This document shows, one piece after another, positions 28,679 to 38,635 of a stretch of DNA of 64,000 bases (position 1 is the stretch's first letter; each line of letters begins with the position of its first letter). The stretch comes from Chimaeribacter californicus. GTDB lineage: Bacteria; Pseudomonadota; Gammaproteobacteria; Enterobacterales; Enterobacteriaceae. A program made the position numbers and the translations under genes. A model generated the notes under the pieces. That model did no database searches. It saw nothing but the letters and a program-made list of their open reading frames with translations, and had not been told where the DNA came from. The DNA is taken from assembly GCF_002858675.1 (NCBI RefSeq), contig NZ_PJZF01000011.1, positions 1 to 64,000 on the forward strand. The letters are read 5' to 3'.

Positions 28679-29284
28679 ATGCGTAAGCCGTCTATGAAAG
28701 GCCCCGTTTTTGTCGGCATCCTCAGCCTGGCTGCCCTGTCACTGACAGGGTGTGTCACGGTGCCGGATGTAATTAAAGGTACCACTGCCACGCCGCAACA
28801 GAATCTGGCGGCAGTCCAGAATGCGCCCCAGCTCTATGTGGGGCAGGAGGCCCGCTTCGGCGGTTCCGTGGTCAATATGACCAATGAGAAGAGCCGCACC
28901 CGCCTTGAAATCGCGGCGGTACCGCTCGATTCGGCCGCCCGGCCGGTATTGGGCGAGCGCTCTACCGGGCGGCTGGTGGCGTACATCAACGGCTTTGTGG
29001 ACCCGGTTGACCTGCGCGGCCAACTGGTGACGGTGGTCGGCCCGATTACCGGTTCCGAGCGCGGTAAAATCGGCCAGACTGACTACACCTTTGTGGTGAT
29101 GAACGCCAACAGCTACAAACGCTGGCGGCTGCAACAGCAGGTCGTGATGCCGCCCGGCCCGACCGGCCCATGGGGCTGGGGCGGCCCTGGCTGGGGTGGC
29201 CCCGGCTGGGGGCCGGGCTTCTACGGCGGCGGGGGCTGGTACTCTCCGGTGCCTGCCCAGGTGCAAACGGTAGTCACTGAATAG
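28679..29284 (+). CDS. yeaY: Slp-family outer-membrane lipoprotein YeaY
   Basis: A 201-residue lipoprotein precursor with lipobox LTGC (Cys near residue 25) and the Slp family core ([27 protein letters not shown]). The C-terminus is rich in Gly, Trp and Pro and ends VQTVVTE, as in E. coli YeaY. The ATG at 28679 follows AGAGCAGG. The residue after Cys is Val, not Asp, which predicts sorting to the outer membrane. Confidence 0.92.
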   Translation: MRKPSMKGPVFVGILSLAALSLTGCVTVPDVIKGTTATPQQNLAAVQNAPQLYVGQEARFGGSVVNMTNEKSRTRLEIAAVPLDSAARPVLGERSTGRLVAYINGFVDPVDLRGQLVTVVGPITGSERGKIGQTDYTFVVMNANSYKRWRLQQQVVMPPGPTGPWGWGGPGWGGPGWGPGFYGGGGWYSPVPAQVQTVVTE

Positions 29285-29298
29285 ACAGCATAATTTCA

Positions 29299-29323
29299 GG
29301 CGGCGCAAGCCGCCTTCTTTTTT
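29299..29323 (+). terminator. terminator after yeaY
   Basis: Stem GGCGGC/GCCGCC with a GCAA tetraloop, then TTCTTTTTT. Confidence 0.9.
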
Positions 29324-29386
29324 GCCCCGGTGGGGGCCTCAGCAAATTAGTGACCCGGTTCGCAACATGGAAATTGTTTAAAAACT

Positions 29387-29403
29387 AACTGGTAAGCTGA
29401 GTT
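29387..29403 (+). promoter_or_regulatory. FadR operator upstream of fadD
   Basis: AACTGGTAAGCTGAGTT matches the E. coli fadD operator (AGCTGGTATGATGAGTT) at 14 of 17 positions. It lies 69 bp before the fadD TTG start. FadR bound here should repress fadD until long-chain acyl-CoA is present. Confidence 0.8.
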
Positions 29404-29471
29404 AAAATATTGTTAAACCGACGATTCAGATCGGCAAACATGACGACACATAATGATTCAGGAGTAATACC

Positions 29472-31160
29472 TTGGAAAAGGTTTGGCTAACACGGTATCC
29501 CTCTGACGTTCCGGCCGAGATTGACCCGGATCGCCACGGCTCATTGATTGAGATGTTCGAAAATGCGGTGCTTCGCTACGCTGACCAACCGGCGTTTATC
29601 AACATGGGGGAGGTGATGACCTTCCGCAAGCTTGAGGAGCGCAGCCGCGATTTTGCCGCTTATCTGCAACATGACCTGAAACTGAAGAAGGGCGATCGCG
29701 TTGCCCTGATGATGCCCAACCTGCTGCAATACCCAATCGCCCTGTTCGGCGTGCTGCGGGCCGGGATGGTGGTGGTCAACGTTAACCCGCTCTATACCCC
29801 GCGCGAACTGGAACACCAGCTCAATGACAGCGGTGCCGGCGCCATTGTGATTGTCTCCAACTTCGCCCACACGCTGGAAAAAGTGGTCTATAACACCCAG
29901 GTGCGGCATGTGATCCTGACCCGGCTGGGTGACCAGCTCTCGGCGGCCAAAGGCACGCTGGTCAACTTCGTGGTGAAATACATCAAACGGCTGGTGCCGA
30001 AATACCACCTGCCGGACGCCGTCTCTTTCCGCACGGCGTTACAGCGCGGCCGCCAGCTGGAGTACGTCAAACCGGACATCACCAATGACGATCTGGCCTT
30101 CCTGCAATACACCGGCGGCACCACCGGCGTGGCGAAGGGCGCGATGCTGACGCACCGCAACATGCAGGCAAACCTGGAGCAGTCGAAAGCGGCTTACGCC
30201 CCGCTGTTGCGCGCCGGGCATGAGCTGGTGGTGACGGCGCTGCCGCTCTACCACATTTTCGCCCTGACGGTGAATTGCCTGCTGTTTATTGAACGGGGCG
30301 GCAGTAACCTGCTGATCACCAATCCGCGGGATATCAGCGGGCTGGTCAAAGAGCTGGCGAAATACCCGTTCACGGCGCTGACCGGCGTCAATACCCTCTA
30401 CAATGCGCTGCTGAACAACCCGGAATTCCAGGCGCTGGACTTCTCCACGCTGCGGCTCTCGGTGGGCGGCGGCATGGCGGTGCAGCGCGCGGTGGCAGAA
30501 AAGTGGGAAAAACTCACCGGCAAGCACCTGCTTGAAGGCTATGGCCTCACCGAGTGCGCCCCACTGGTTACCGGCAACCCCTACGATCTTAAGCACTACA
30601 GCGGCAGCATCGGCCTGCCGGTGCCGTCTACGGATATCCGGCTGGTGGATGACCAGGGGCGTGATGTGCCGATGGGCGAACCGGGCGAGCTGCTGATCCG
30701 TGGCCCGCAGGTGATGCGCGGTTACTGGCAACGGCCTGATGCTACAGCGGAAGTGCTGAAAGAGGGCTGGCTCTCGACCGGTGATATCGTTACAGTGGAC
30801 GAACAGGGCTTTTTGCGGATTGTGGATCGCAAAAAAGATATGATCCTGGTCTCCGGGTTCAATGTGTACCCGAATGAGATTGAGGACGTGCTGATGCAGC
30901 ACCCGAAAGTGCTGGAAGCCGCCGCCATCGGCGTGCCCAGCGAGGCCTCCGGGGAAGCGGTGAAAGTCTGTGTGGTGCGCAAAGAGCCATCCCTGACGCA
31001 AGAGGAGCTGCTGGCCCACTGCCGCCGCCACCTGACCGGCTATAAAGTGCCGAGAATTATTGAATTCCGTGATGAGCTGCCGAAATCGAATGTCGGTAAG
31101 ATCCTGCGCCGTGAACTGCGCGACGAACATGTGAAAGCCAGGCAGAATGCCGCCGCCTGA
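29472..31160 (+). CDS. fadD: long-chain-fatty-acid-CoA ligase
   Basis: Activates fatty acids to acyl-CoA at the inner membrane during uptake. The 562-residue protein has the AMP-binding motif ([14 protein letters not shown]), the second ATP/AMP motif (YGLTECAP) and the FACS signature ([20 protein letters not shown] followed by DRKKDM). Like E. coli fadD it starts with TTG ([10 protein letters not shown]) after a GGAGTAAT ribosome site. It has its own promoter region with a FadR box; rnd follows. Confidence 0.97.
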   Translation: MEKVWLTRYPSDVPAEIDPDRHGSLIEMFENAVLRYADQPAFINMGEVMTFRKLEERSRDFAAYLQHDLKLKKGDRVALMMPNLLQYPIALFGVLRAGMVVVNVNPLYTPRELEHQLNDSGAGAIVIVSNFAHTLEKVVYNTQVRHVILTRLGDQLSAAKGTLVNFVVKYIKRLVPKYHLPDAVSFRTALQRGRQLEYVKPDITNDDLAFLQYTGGTTGVAKGAMLTHRNMQANLEQSKAAYAPLLRAGHELVVTALPLYHIFALTVNCLLFIERGGSNLLITNPRDISGLVKELAKYPFTALTGVNTLYNALLNNPEFQALDFSTLRLSVGGGMAVQRAVAEKWEKLTGKHLLEGYGLTECAPLVTGNPYDLKHYSGSIGLPVPSTDIRLVDDQGRDVPMGEPGELLIRGPQVMRGYWQRPDATAEVLKEGWLSTGDIVTVDEQGFLRIVDRKKDMILVSGFNVYPNEIEDVLMQHPKVLEAAAIGVPSEASGEAVKVCVVRKEPSLTQEELLAHCRRHLTGYKVPRIIEFRDELPKSNVGKILRRELRDEHVKARQNAAA

Positions 31161-31180
31161 TCGGGCTTGTCATCCATTCC

Positions 31181-31206
31181 ACAACGCCGGCCTGTGCCGG
31201 CGTTGT
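31181..31206 (+). terminator. hairpin between fadD and rnd
   Basis: Perfect 11-bp arms ACAACGCCGGC/GCCGGCGTTGT with a CTGT loop and no T run. It could slow polymerase or protect the fadD 3' end; full termination is doubtful. Confidence 0.5.
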
Positions 31207-31241
31207 CACGTATCATCCTTTATCCGTAAGAGAGTGACGTT

Positions 31242-32363
31242 TTGAATTATCAGTTGATCACCACCAATCCTGAGCTGGAAGAAGTTTGCCTTCATGCCCG
31301 TCAACATGCGCGCATCGCCCTGGATACGGAGTTTGTCCGTACCCGCACCTACTATCCGCAACTGGGGCTGATCCAGCTGTTTGACGGTGAGCGCCTCTCC
31401 CTGATTGACCCGCTGACCATTACTGAATGGCAACCCTTCCGCGATCTGTTGCAAGACGAGCAGGTGATCAAGTTCCTGCACGCCGGCAGTGAGGATCTGG
31501 AGGTGTTCCTGAACGCCTTTAACGCCCTGCCGACGCCGATGGTTGACACCCAAATCCTGGCGGCGTTCACCGGTCGCCCGCTCTCCTGCGGCTTTGCCAA
31601 ACTGGTCGCAGAATACATGGGCGTGGAGCTGGACAAGAGCGAATCACGCACCGACTGGCTGGCGCGGCCGCTGAGCAGCCGCCAGTGTGACTATGCCGCC
31701 GCAGATGTGTTCTATTTACTGCCGATGGCGCTGCGTTTAGAGCAGGAAGCCAAAGAGGCGGGTTGGCTGGAGGCGGCGCTGGACGAGTGCCGCGCGCTCT
31801 GCCGCCGCCGCAGCGAGGTACTGGCGCCGGAACTGGCCTACCGTGAGATCAGTAACGCCTGGCAACTGCGCACCCGCCAGCTGGCCTGCCTGCAAAAACT
31901 GGCCTGCTGGCGCCTGCAACAGGCCCGCCAGCGCGATTTGGCCGTGAACTTTGTGGTGCGTGAGGAGAACCTCTGGCAGGTAGCACGTTACCAGCCAACC
32001 TCGCTGGCCGAGCTGGACACCCTGGGGCTGAGTGGCCCGGAGATCCGTTACCACGGGCGGACGCTGCTGGCGCTGGTGGAAGAGGGCAATGCGGTACCTG
32101 AAGAGGCGTTACCGGCCCCGGTCACTAACCTTATCGACCAGCCGGGGTATAAGCGCGCCTTCAAAGAGCTGAAAGCGGTTATTCAGGACGTCAGCGAAAC
32201 CAGTAAGCTGAGTGTTGAATTGATCGCCTCACGGCGACAAATTAACCAACTGCTGAATTGGCACTGGGGATTAAAACAGGGTGATAATCAACCTGAATTA
32301 ATGTCCGGCTGGCGCGGTACCCTATTGGCTGAAAAATTAACGGCCATATTAAAAGAGTTCTGA
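31242..32363 (+). CDS. rnd: ribonuclease D
   Basis: 3'-5' exoribonuclease for tRNA 3' processing. The 373-residue protein has the DEDD acids Asp28 and Glu30 (ALDTEFVRTRTYYPQ), FLHAGSEDLEVF and the Y-type motif (DYAAADVFYL), followed by two HRDC-like domains. It starts with TTG, as E. coli rnd does. fadD lies upstream on the same strand. The 274-bp gap to minE holds no gene. Confidence 0.95.
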   Translation: MNYQLITTNPELEEVCLHARQHARIALDTEFVRTRTYYPQLGLIQLFDGERLSLIDPLTITEWQPFRDLLQDEQVIKFLHAGSEDLEVFLNAFNALPTPMVDTQILAAFTGRPLSCGFAKLVAEYMGVELDKSESRTDWLARPLSSRQCDYAAADVFYLLPMALRLEQEAKEAGWLEAALDECRALCRRRSEVLAPELAYREISNAWQLRTRQLACLQKLACWRLQQARQRDLAVNFVVREENLWQVARYQPTSLAELDTLGLSGPEIRYHGRTLLALVEEGNAVPEEALPAPVTNLIDQPGYKRAFKELKAVIQDVSETSKLSVELIASRRQINQLLNWHWGLKQGDNQPELMSGWRGTLLAEKLTAILKEF

Positions 32364-32637
32364 TAATAAGCAGGCTGAAAGGAAGGGAATCTTTTTGGCC
32401 GCTGAAAAAGCGTGCGGTGAAATAATAGGGTAAACAGGGAAGGGCGGCGAAGATAAGAATAACGCAGCAGGTCGCCAGCGTATTTGGGATAAGTCTTAAT
32501 GGGTCGCCGCCGCCTTATTAAGGGAAGCCGTAACACATACCTGTTATTAGCTGGATGTCCGTACAGTAATAAAACGGTAATATCCGGGCCTTACACTGCC
32601 CCCTGCATCAACACAGGGGGAGATTAACCCGCTACAC

Positions 32638-32907
32638 TCATTTCGGTGGTTCTTCTGTATCCGGCAGGGTTACGTTGAGTTCCAGTACCGAAATATCGTC
32701 CCCTTTCTGTTCAAACTGTACGTGAAGCATCTCAGGATCGATTTGAATATATTTACAAATCACCGCCAGAATGTCGCGTTTCAGATCCGGTAAATACGGG
32801 GGCTCTGAGTCCCCCCGGCGGCGTTCAGCAACGATGATTTGCAGCCGTTCCTTGGCTATATTGGCTGTCGATTTTTTGCGGGACAGAAAAAAGTCTAACA
32901 ATGCCAT
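32638..32907 (-). CDS. minE: cell division topological specificity factor MinE
   Basis: Stimulates MinD ATPase and drives the pole-to-pole Min oscillation. The 89-residue product has the membrane-targeting and MinD-binding N-terminus ([22 protein letters not shown]) in two parts and the dimerising C-terminal half ([18 protein letters not shown]). It begins 3 bp after the minD stop. An inverted repeat CCCCCTG/CAGGGGG at 32599-32620 lies just downstream but has no T run. Confidence 0.97.
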   Translation of the reverse strand: MALLDFFLSRKKSTANIAKERLQIIVAERRRGDSEPPYLPDLKRDILAVICKYIQIDPEMLHVQFEQKGDDISVLELNVTLPDTEEPPK

Positions 32908-32910
32908 GAT

Positions 32911-33723
32911 TTATCCCCCAAAAAGGCGTTTCAGGAAGCCCTTCTTCTCTTCTTCGACGAAACGGAAAGGACGCTCCTCGCCCAGCAGGCGCGCCACGGT
33001 GTCATCATACGCTTTACCAGCGTCTGATTCCTGGTCAAGGATCACCGGTTCGCCCTGGTTGGACGCCCGCAGTACCGACTGATCTTCCGGAATCACGCCC
33101 ACCAGGGGAATACGCAGGATTTCAAGCACATCTTCCATGCTCAGCATGTCACCGCGATTCACCCGCCCAGGGTTGTAGCGTGTCAGCAGCAGGTGCTCCT
33201 TGATCGGCCCCTGACCCTGTTCGGCACGGCGGGACTTGGAGGAGAGAATGCCCAGGATGCGGTCGGAGTCACGCACAGAGGAGACTTCCGGGTTGGTGGT
33301 GATGATCGCTTCATCCGCGAAGTAGAGCGCCATCAGCGCACCGGTTTCGATCCCGGCCGGGGAGTCACAGATGATGAAATCAAACTCCATCGCCACCAGG
33401 TCGTTAAGGATTTTTTCCACGCCTTCCCGGGTCAGGGCATCTTTGTCACGGGTTTGCGAGGCCGGCAGAATATAGAGGCTCTCGGTGCGCTTGTCTTTGA
33501 TCAGCGCCTGGTTCAGGGTCGCATCGCCCTGGATAACATTGACAAAATCATAGACCACGCGGCGCTCACACCCCATGATCAAATCAAGATTACGCAGCCC
33601 GATGTCAAAATCGATGACAACGGTCTTTTTCCCTTTCTGGGCTAAGCCGGTAGCAATGGCCGCGCTTGATGTAGTCTTGCCAACGCCCCCTTTACCCGAT
33701 GTAACAACAATAATGCGTGCCAT
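32911..33723 (-). CDS. minD: septum site-determining ATPase MinD
   Basis: Membrane-cycling ATPase that recruits MinC. The 270-residue protein has the deviant Walker A SGKGGVGKTT (Lys11 and Lys16), switch II (CDSPAGIE) and the C-terminal amphipathic helix (KGFLKRLFGG) that binds membrane. It is the middle gene of minCDE, 23 bp after minC. Confidence 0.98.
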   Translation of the reverse strand: MARIIVVTSGKGGVGKTTSSAAIATGLAQKGKKTVVIDFDIGLRNLDLIMGCERRVVYDFVNVIQGDATLNQALIKDKRTESLYILPASQTRDKDALTREGVEKILNDLVAMEFDFIICDSPAGIETGALMALYFADEAIITTNPEVSSVRDSDRILGILSSKSRRAEQGQGPIKEHLLLTRYNPGRVNRGDMLSMEDVLEILRIPLVGVIPEDQSVLRASNQGEPVILDQESDAGKAYDDTVARLLGEERPFRFVEEEKKGFLKRLFGG

Positions 33724-33746
33724 GAAAAGATTCCTTGTAAAAGGGC

Positions 33747-34433
33747 TTAGTTTAAAGGTTGTATGGTTAACACGTTTTCTATCAGGCTGAGGCGCGCTGC
33801 CTGGCCGGCATATTCCGGCGGGATCTGGTCACTCAGCCAGTACTGCCCGGCAATAGACACGAGCTCAGCACTCAGATGCGTGCAGAAAATCTGGCATTGC
33901 GCGTCGCCGGAAGCCCCCGCCAGTGCCCGGCCGCGCATCATTCCATAAACATGGATATTGCCGTCGGCGATAAGTTCCGCCCCGGCACTGACGCTGCTGG
34001 TGACGATTAAATCACTGTTACGTGTATAAATCTGTTGCCCGGAACGGACAGGGGTATTAATGATGCGCGTTTTGACCGGCACACTCTCCGGCACCACGGG
34101 GGCCGGGGGCGGCGCCGCTTTCTGGCCCTTGCCTTCACTCAGCAACGGCAACCCGGCGCGCATGATGGCGCGTTTTAACTGCTCATCTTTACATCCGCTG
34201 ATGCCGACAACACGCAGACCTGCAGAAGCAACAGCCTGTTGAATCTCTCTCCAGTTAACCTCACCGCTCAGGGAGGCCACGTTGATGACAACAGGGGCAT
34301 CCTTGAGGAAAGCCGGGGCCTGATCGACTTTATCCTGTAGTGCCTGACGAATTACCTCAGGTTGCGAATGGTGTAAGTGAACCACCGACAGGGTAAAACT
34401 GCTGCCTTTTAGCTCAATGGGCGATTGTGACAT
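33747..34433 (-). CDS. minC: septum site-determining protein MinC
   Basis: FtsZ polymerisation inhibitor recruited by MinD. The 228-residue protein has the N-terminal FtsZ-binding domain (residues 1 to about 105), a Pro/Ala/Val-rich linker ([12 protein letters not shown]) and the C-terminal beta-helix ([30 protein letters not shown]). It is the first gene of minCDE and is divergent from ycgL. Confidence 0.96.
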   Translation of the reverse strand: MSQSPIELKGSSFTLSVVHLHHSQPEVIRQALQDKVDQAPAFLKDAPVVINVASLSGEVNWREIQQAVASAGLRVVGISGCKDEQLKRAIMRAGLPLLSEGKGQKAAPPPAPVVPESVPVKTRIINTPVRSGQQIYTRNSDLIVTSSVSAGAELIADGNIHVYGMMRGRALAGASGDAQCQIFCTHLSAELVSIAGQYWLSDQIPPEYAGQAARLSLIENVLTIQPLN

Positions 34434-34568
34434 CTATCCTGACTCAGTTTCAGCAACGTAAATCCCCGGAACAGCACCCGGGGGGCGATATTCCGATGTA
34501 CGCTAAGCATGTTATAGTCACCGGTATATCTAGGCAAGACACCGCCCCCATTAAAAAGAGTTAAAAAA

Positions 34569-34841
34569 ATGCTTTGCATGATTTATCGAAGTTCAAAACG
34601 CGACCAAACTTATCTTTACATCGAAAAAAGAGACGATTTCTCCCGTGTGCCGGAGGCGTTGATGAAAAGTTTCGGCCAACCCCAGTTTTCGATGGCCATC
34701 AATCTGGCCGGGCGTCAAAAATTAGCCAGCGCCGATATTGTAAAAGTCCGCGAAGCATTAGCAGAGCAGGGCTATTATTTACAGTTACCGCCGCCGGTTG
34801 AATCATTATTGAAACAACCCCTGGATAATAAGCCGGAATAA
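34569..34841 (+). CDS. ycgL: YcgL-domain protein
   Basis: A 90-residue protein with the YcgL fold ([36 protein letters not shown]), close to E. coli YcgL. Its cellular role is not known to me. It is divergent from minC, as in E. coli. Confidence 0.92.
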   Translation: MLCMIYRSSKRDQTYLYIEKRDDFSRVPEALMKSFGQPQFSMAINLAGRQKLASADIVKVREALAEQGYYLQLPPPVESLLKQPLDNKPE

Positions 34842-34980
34842 TCGGCGATAAGCAGGTTGCAGCGTAATTTCTGCCGGAAATGTGAACGGTGACGCATTGA
34901 ACGATCGCACGCCGCGCATTTCCGCCATCCCGGTGCTGGTCTATCCTGAAGGATCTGATTGACATAAAAGGACGACAGGT

Positions 34981-36060
34981 ATGAAACAGAGAGCTGTGGC
35001 CGCCCTTATCGGCGCACTGACCCTCGCCGGTTGCGCCGGTAAAAACCAGGCCGCGCCCGCCGCTGCCCCGGCAACCCAGCCGGCTGCCCCCTCCGGCGGG
35101 ATGCTGGCTCCGAAAGCCGCCACACAGACCACGCTGGCCGACCAGGGGCGCGACCCGGCCGAATTCCCGGCCTATGTGGAGCAACTGAAGCAGCAGGCGC
35201 GTGCGCAGGGCATCAGTGACACCACCCTCAACAGCGCCTTCGCCAATATTCATTTTGTTGATCGGGTGATTAAATCCGATCGCAATCAGCTGGAAAAGAA
35301 AATCACCCTGGATGACTACCTGGCCCGCGTGCTGCCGGCCTGGAAAATTGAACAGGGCAAAACCCAGTACCGCGACCACCAGGCGCAGCTGGATGCCGCC
35401 GCGCAACGCTACGGCGTTCAGCCGAACTATATTGTGGCGTTGTGGGGTATGGAGAGCAGCTTCGGCAAAATCCAGGGCAAGGAGGATGTGGTCTCCGCGC
35501 TCGCCACCCTGGCGTTTGAGGGGCGGCGTGAAGCCTTCTTTACCAAAGAGCTGATGGCGGCGCTGAAGATTATCCAGCAGGGCCACATTGCAGCCGACCA
35601 GATGAAAGGTTCCTGGGCCGGAGCGATGGGGCAGTCACAATTTATGCCGACCTCCTTCCTGACCTACGGGGCAGACGGCGATGGCGATGGCCGCATCGAC
35701 ATCTGGAATGACCCGAGTGATGTGTTCGCTTCGGCGGCCAACTACCTGGCGACCGAAGGCTGGAAGCCCGGGGAGAGCTGGGGGCAGGAAGTGCGCCTGC
35801 CGGCGGGCTTCAGCACCGATCTGGCCGGGACAAAAACAAATCAGGCCAAAAGCGTGGCGCAGTGGCAGCAACTCGGCGTGACACCGGCAGATGCCAAACC
35901 ATTGCCGGGTAATACCACCCGCGCCTGGATTATCACTCCGGATGATCAACAGGGCCGGGCATTTATGGTTTACGATAATTTCCGCACCATTATGCACTGG
36001 AACCGCTCGTACTACTTCGCCATCAGCATCGGCATGATGGCCGACGGCGTGGCCGGGTAA
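34981..36060 (+). CDS. lytic murein transglycosylase lipoprotein (MltB-like, SLT_2)
   Basis: Predicted to cleave glycan strands of peptidoglycan at the outer membrane. The 359-residue precursor has a lipobox (LTLAGC, Cys near residue 18), an Ala/Pro-rich spacer and an SLT_2 catalytic domain with the presumed acid Glu in ALWGMESSFGKIQG and the conserved GAMGQSQFMPTSFLTYG. A DGDGDGRID loop resembles the calcium-binding EF loop of MltB/Slt35. It is a paralogue of MltB, not its orthologue. It starts after AAAGGACGACAGGT. Confidence 0.88.
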   Translation: MKQRAVAALIGALTLAGCAGKNQAAPAAAPATQPAAPSGGMLAPKAATQTTLADQGRDPAEFPAYVEQLKQQARAQGISDTTLNSAFANIHFVDRVIKSDRNQLEKKITLDDYLARVLPAWKIEQGKTQYRDHQAQLDAAAQRYGVQPNYIVALWGMESSFGKIQGKEDVVSALATLAFEGRREAFFTKELMAALKIIQQGHIAADQMKGSWAGAMGQSQFMPTSFLTYGADGDGDGRIDIWNDPSDVFASAANYLATEGWKPGESWGQEVRLPAGFSTDLAGTKTNQAKSVAQWQQLGVTPADAKPLPGNTTRAWIITPDDQQGRAFMVYDNFRTIMHWNRSYYFAISIGMMADGVAG

Positions 36061-36127
36061 CTCCGGAACTGCCTGCCCGGTGGGCCGGGCGGGCCTCATC
36101 ATGAACGCGTTTACGCAGGAGAAGGGC

Positions 36128-36784
36128 ATGTATCAACATCGTGACTGGCAGGGTTGCCTGCTGGACTACCCGGTCAGTAAAGTAGTCTGTGTTGGCAGTA
36201 ACTATGCGAAACATATCAAGGAGATGGGCAGCAAGGTATCGGCTGAGCCGGTGGTGTTTATCAAGCCGGAGACCGCGTTATGCGATCTGCGCCAGCCGTT
36301 GTCGATCCCGAAAGAGTTTGGCTCGGTACACCATGAAGTTGAGCTGGCGGTGCTGATTGGCTCGCCTCTGAAGCAGGCCAGTGAGGAGCGGGTAGCCAAC
36401 GCCCTGGCCGGTTATGGGGTCGCGCTGGATCTGACCCTGCGTGATTTGCAGGCAGAGTTCAAAAAAGCAGGCCAGCCCTGGGAGAAAGCCAAAGGGTTTG
36501 ACGGCTCCTGCCCGGTGTCCGGCTTTATTCCGGTGGCCGAGTTTGGCGACCCGCAGCAGGCGCACCTGACGCTGACGGTGAATGGCGAAGTCCGCCAGGA
36601 CGGCAGCACCGCCGACATGATCACCCCGATCCTGCCGCTTATCAGCTACATGAGCAAATTCTTCACCCTGCGCCCGGGGGACATCATCCTGACCGGCACG
36701 CCGGAAGGGGTAGGGCCGATGGCCGGCGGTGACACGCTGGAAATTTCCCTGAATGGCAAGACACTGACTACCCGCGTGCTGTAA
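36128..36784 (+). CDS. ycgM: fumarylacetoacetate hydrolase-family protein YcgM
   Basis: A 218-residue FAH-family protein nearly collinear with E. coli YcgM ([48 protein letters not shown]). The metal-binding Glu residues are in [11 protein letters not shown] enzymes hydrolyse or decarboxylate beta-keto acids; this subgroup resembles acylpyruvate hydrolases and oxaloacetate decarboxylases. The ATG at 36128 (MYQHRDWQG) after AGGAGAAGGGC is chosen over an upstream in-frame ATG-like start. Confidence 0.92.
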   Translation: MYQHRDWQGCLLDYPVSKVVCVGSNYAKHIKEMGSKVSAEPVVFIKPETALCDLRQPLSIPKEFGSVHHEVELAVLIGSPLKQASEERVANALAGYGVALDLTLRDLQAEFKKAGQPWEKAKGFDGSCPVSGFIPVAEFGDPQQAHLTLTVNGEVRQDGSTADMITPILPLISYMSKFFTLRPGDIILTGTPEGVGPMAGGDTLEISLNGKTLTTRVL

Positions 36785-36876
36785 CTCTCCTCCGCCCGCT
36801 GGCCGGGCGGAAAACTTGCATCTGCCGGGTAAAAGGACTATATAGGCAGCGTCTTTTTACTTATCAGGTATCGCGT

Positions 36877-37323
36877 ATGTCCCAACTTCCCTTTTGGCAG
36901 CAAAAATCTTTGTCTGAGATGTCGGACGACGAATGGGAATCGTTGTGTGACGGCTGCGGGCAATGCTGCCTGCACAAGCTGATTGATGAAGACACAGACG
37001 AAATCTACTTCACCAATGTGGCGTGTAACCAGCTCAATATTAAATCCTGCCAGTGCCGCAACTATGACCGGCGTTTTTCCCTGGAAGAGGATTGCATCAA
37101 ACTGACGCGGGAAAACCTCACCACCTTTGACTGGCTGCCGCCGACCTGCGCCTATCGCCTGATTGGTGAAGGTAAAGCGCTGCTGCCCTGGCACCCGCTG
37201 CTGACCGGCTCCAAATCCGCCATGCATGGCGAACGCATTTCCGTGCGCAACATTGCCGTGCGTGAAAGTGACGTGGTGGACTGGCAGGATCACATTTTAA
37301 ATAAACCGGACTGGGCGCGTTAA
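36877..37323 (+). CDS. ycgN: UPF0260 cysteine-cluster protein YcgN
   Basis: A 148-residue protein with the UPF0260 cysteine cluster (CDGCGQCC at the N-terminal third, then NVACNQL, SCQCRNY and, further on, EEDCIKL and PPTCAYRL). The pattern suggests a metal or Fe-S site. The gene follows ycgM as in E. coli. Function unknown. Confidence 0.93.
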   Translation: MSQLPFWQQKSLSEMSDDEWESLCDGCGQCCLHKLIDEDTDEIYFTNVACNQLNIKSCQCRNYDRRFSLEEDCIKLTRENLTTFDWLPPTCAYRLIGEGKALLPWHPLLTGSKSAMHGERISVRNIAVRESDVVDWQDHILNKPDWAR

Positions 37324-37390
37324 GCATCACCCCTTTCATGGCTGCGCCTTTTCTTCTTCACCGGCGCAGATAATATGACACCTTATTATA

Positions 37391-37420
37391 AGCGGCCTCT
37401 TTTACAGAGGCCGCTTTTTT
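37391..37420 (+). terminator. terminator after ycgN
   Basis: Ten-bp stem AGCGGCCTCT/AGAGGCCGCT, five-nt loop, six T. The rest of the 386-bp gap before 37710 is AT-rich; a TATAAT at 37484-37489 has no convincing -35. Confidence 0.93.
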
Positions 37421-37709
37421 ACATCTGACACATTCAGCAAAGGAAATAATTCATTCCTGGCCATGCGTTTTATAAATAGCATTTATAATACACGCCCTGA
37501 CATAAAGTTAACAGCGGCGTCATATCTATCGGTTTTTCCATTCACATAACGCCGGTATATGTTTTTATCAGGATGTTTGATACAGAAATATCTTATCTCG
37601 CCGCCTCTCATCCCCTTAAACATGTTTTTCAGGCCTTAAATATTTTTCCTTTTTAATAAGAGTGGTAAATTACCCGGCAATTTTTAGTGAGCAGGTTAAA
37701 GGAGGGAGT

Positions 37710-38198
37710 GTGTCAACTAAAGCGCGTTTCTTTAAAAAGGTACAGCAAAATAACACGATGACGGTGACTGATGAACGGTCAGTGGAAGCGGATATACAAG
37801 CATTTTGCCGGCGGATGGAGGATTTCGCCCGGCAAGTGCGCCAATGGTTTGAAGGCTCCGGCATTGAGGTCATCGTATCGAGAAAATATCTCCATGACCT
37901 GAGTACCATTGGCTTTAGCCTCAACAGCGGTTCTGTCTGTTATGAAATCACCACGATCACCCTCCGCCATGGGCTGCGAAGCGTCACGATTATGCCGGAG
38001 CAACTCTGGCGGGCGGGGGATAAAGGCTGTGTGACGCTGACCATTGACACCGCCGCGGGCGCATCGGGGAAACAAAAATTCTATTTACGCATGGCCCCTG
38101 AAAGCGGCTGGCTGATTCGTGATGAAGGCCAGGCTTCCGCAGACAGCCTCCTCCTGACTGAAGAGGTATTCTTCCAGACTATCGAAAGCCTGGCCTGA
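37710..38198 (+). CDS. hypothetical protein, 162 aa
   Basis: Not recognised. The frame is open from 37662, but the GTG at 37710 lies 4 nt after a strong AGGAGG (37700-37705) and is the best start. The N-terminus is basic (STKARFFKKVQQNN), followed by a helix with aromatic and charged residues (CRRMEDFARQVRQWFEGSG) and a beta-rich C-terminal half (CYEITTITLRHGLRSVTIMP). No signal peptide or membrane helix is visible, so it is probably cytoplasmic. It could be an immunity or adaptor protein, but nothing here shows this. Confidence 0.7.
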   Translation: MSTKARFFKKVQQNNTMTVTDERSVEADIQAFCRRMEDFARQVRQWFEGSGIEVIVSRKYLHDLSTIGFSLNSGSVCYEITTITLRHGLRSVTIMPEQLWRAGDKGCVTLTIDTAAGASGKQKFYLRMAPESGWLIRDEGQASADSLLLTEEVFFQTIESLA

Positions 38199-38230
38199 AT
38201 ATCGGGCATTCTGATAACTCAGCCGTGTTA

Positions 38231-38305
38231 AAAGACTGGCCGGACATTTCCGCTTGCTTTAGCGGTTAGTATGTACCGCCCGGTGGCAGCGACCAGCCAG
38301 TCTTT
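38231..38305. other. 75-nt element closed by a 10-bp inverted repeat
   Basis: AAAGACTGGC (38231-38240) pairs perfectly with GCCAGTCTTT (38296-38305). Inside is a second hairpin CCGCT/AGCGG and a possible third (ACCG/CGGT), giving a branched structure, and six T follow at 38314. The 437-bp gap between the hypothetical gene and the glucanase gene holds no other clear feature. Confidence 0.5.
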
Positions 38306-38635
38306 GCTTCACCTTTTTTAATGTCAGGTTCACGCCTGCCGTTACTGCCCAAACCCATAAGCCATGCTGTCTGGCAGGGTGCCCCATTCGCCCTTAATTG
38401 ATTAGCCATTCGGTACCTTTATCTCTCTGCACGGGTGTACCGGAAAACTTCATTTATTCTCAATCATAATAATGATAAAAAATAACCGGCTGAATAATGG
38501 GTGGATGATAAATAGAGAATAAAAAAGATTAGGGATTATATTCACCGTGACAAAATAATCTCCTTGCATCCGGGTGTGCCCGTCAGGAAAACCATGTATA
38601 AGGGCCGCCCGCCTAACGCACGAAGGAGTTTCATT

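Noticed and set aside
34981-36060. MltB itself for the lytic transglycosylase
   Set aside because: The catalytic domain is related, but the N-terminal half and overall sequence differ clearly from MltB and the location is different.
38464-38478. Fur-like 7-1-7 sequence TCATAATAATGATAA before the glucanase gene
   Set aside because: 11 of 14 matches in a very AT-rich stretch, and the downstream gene has no iron link; likely chance.
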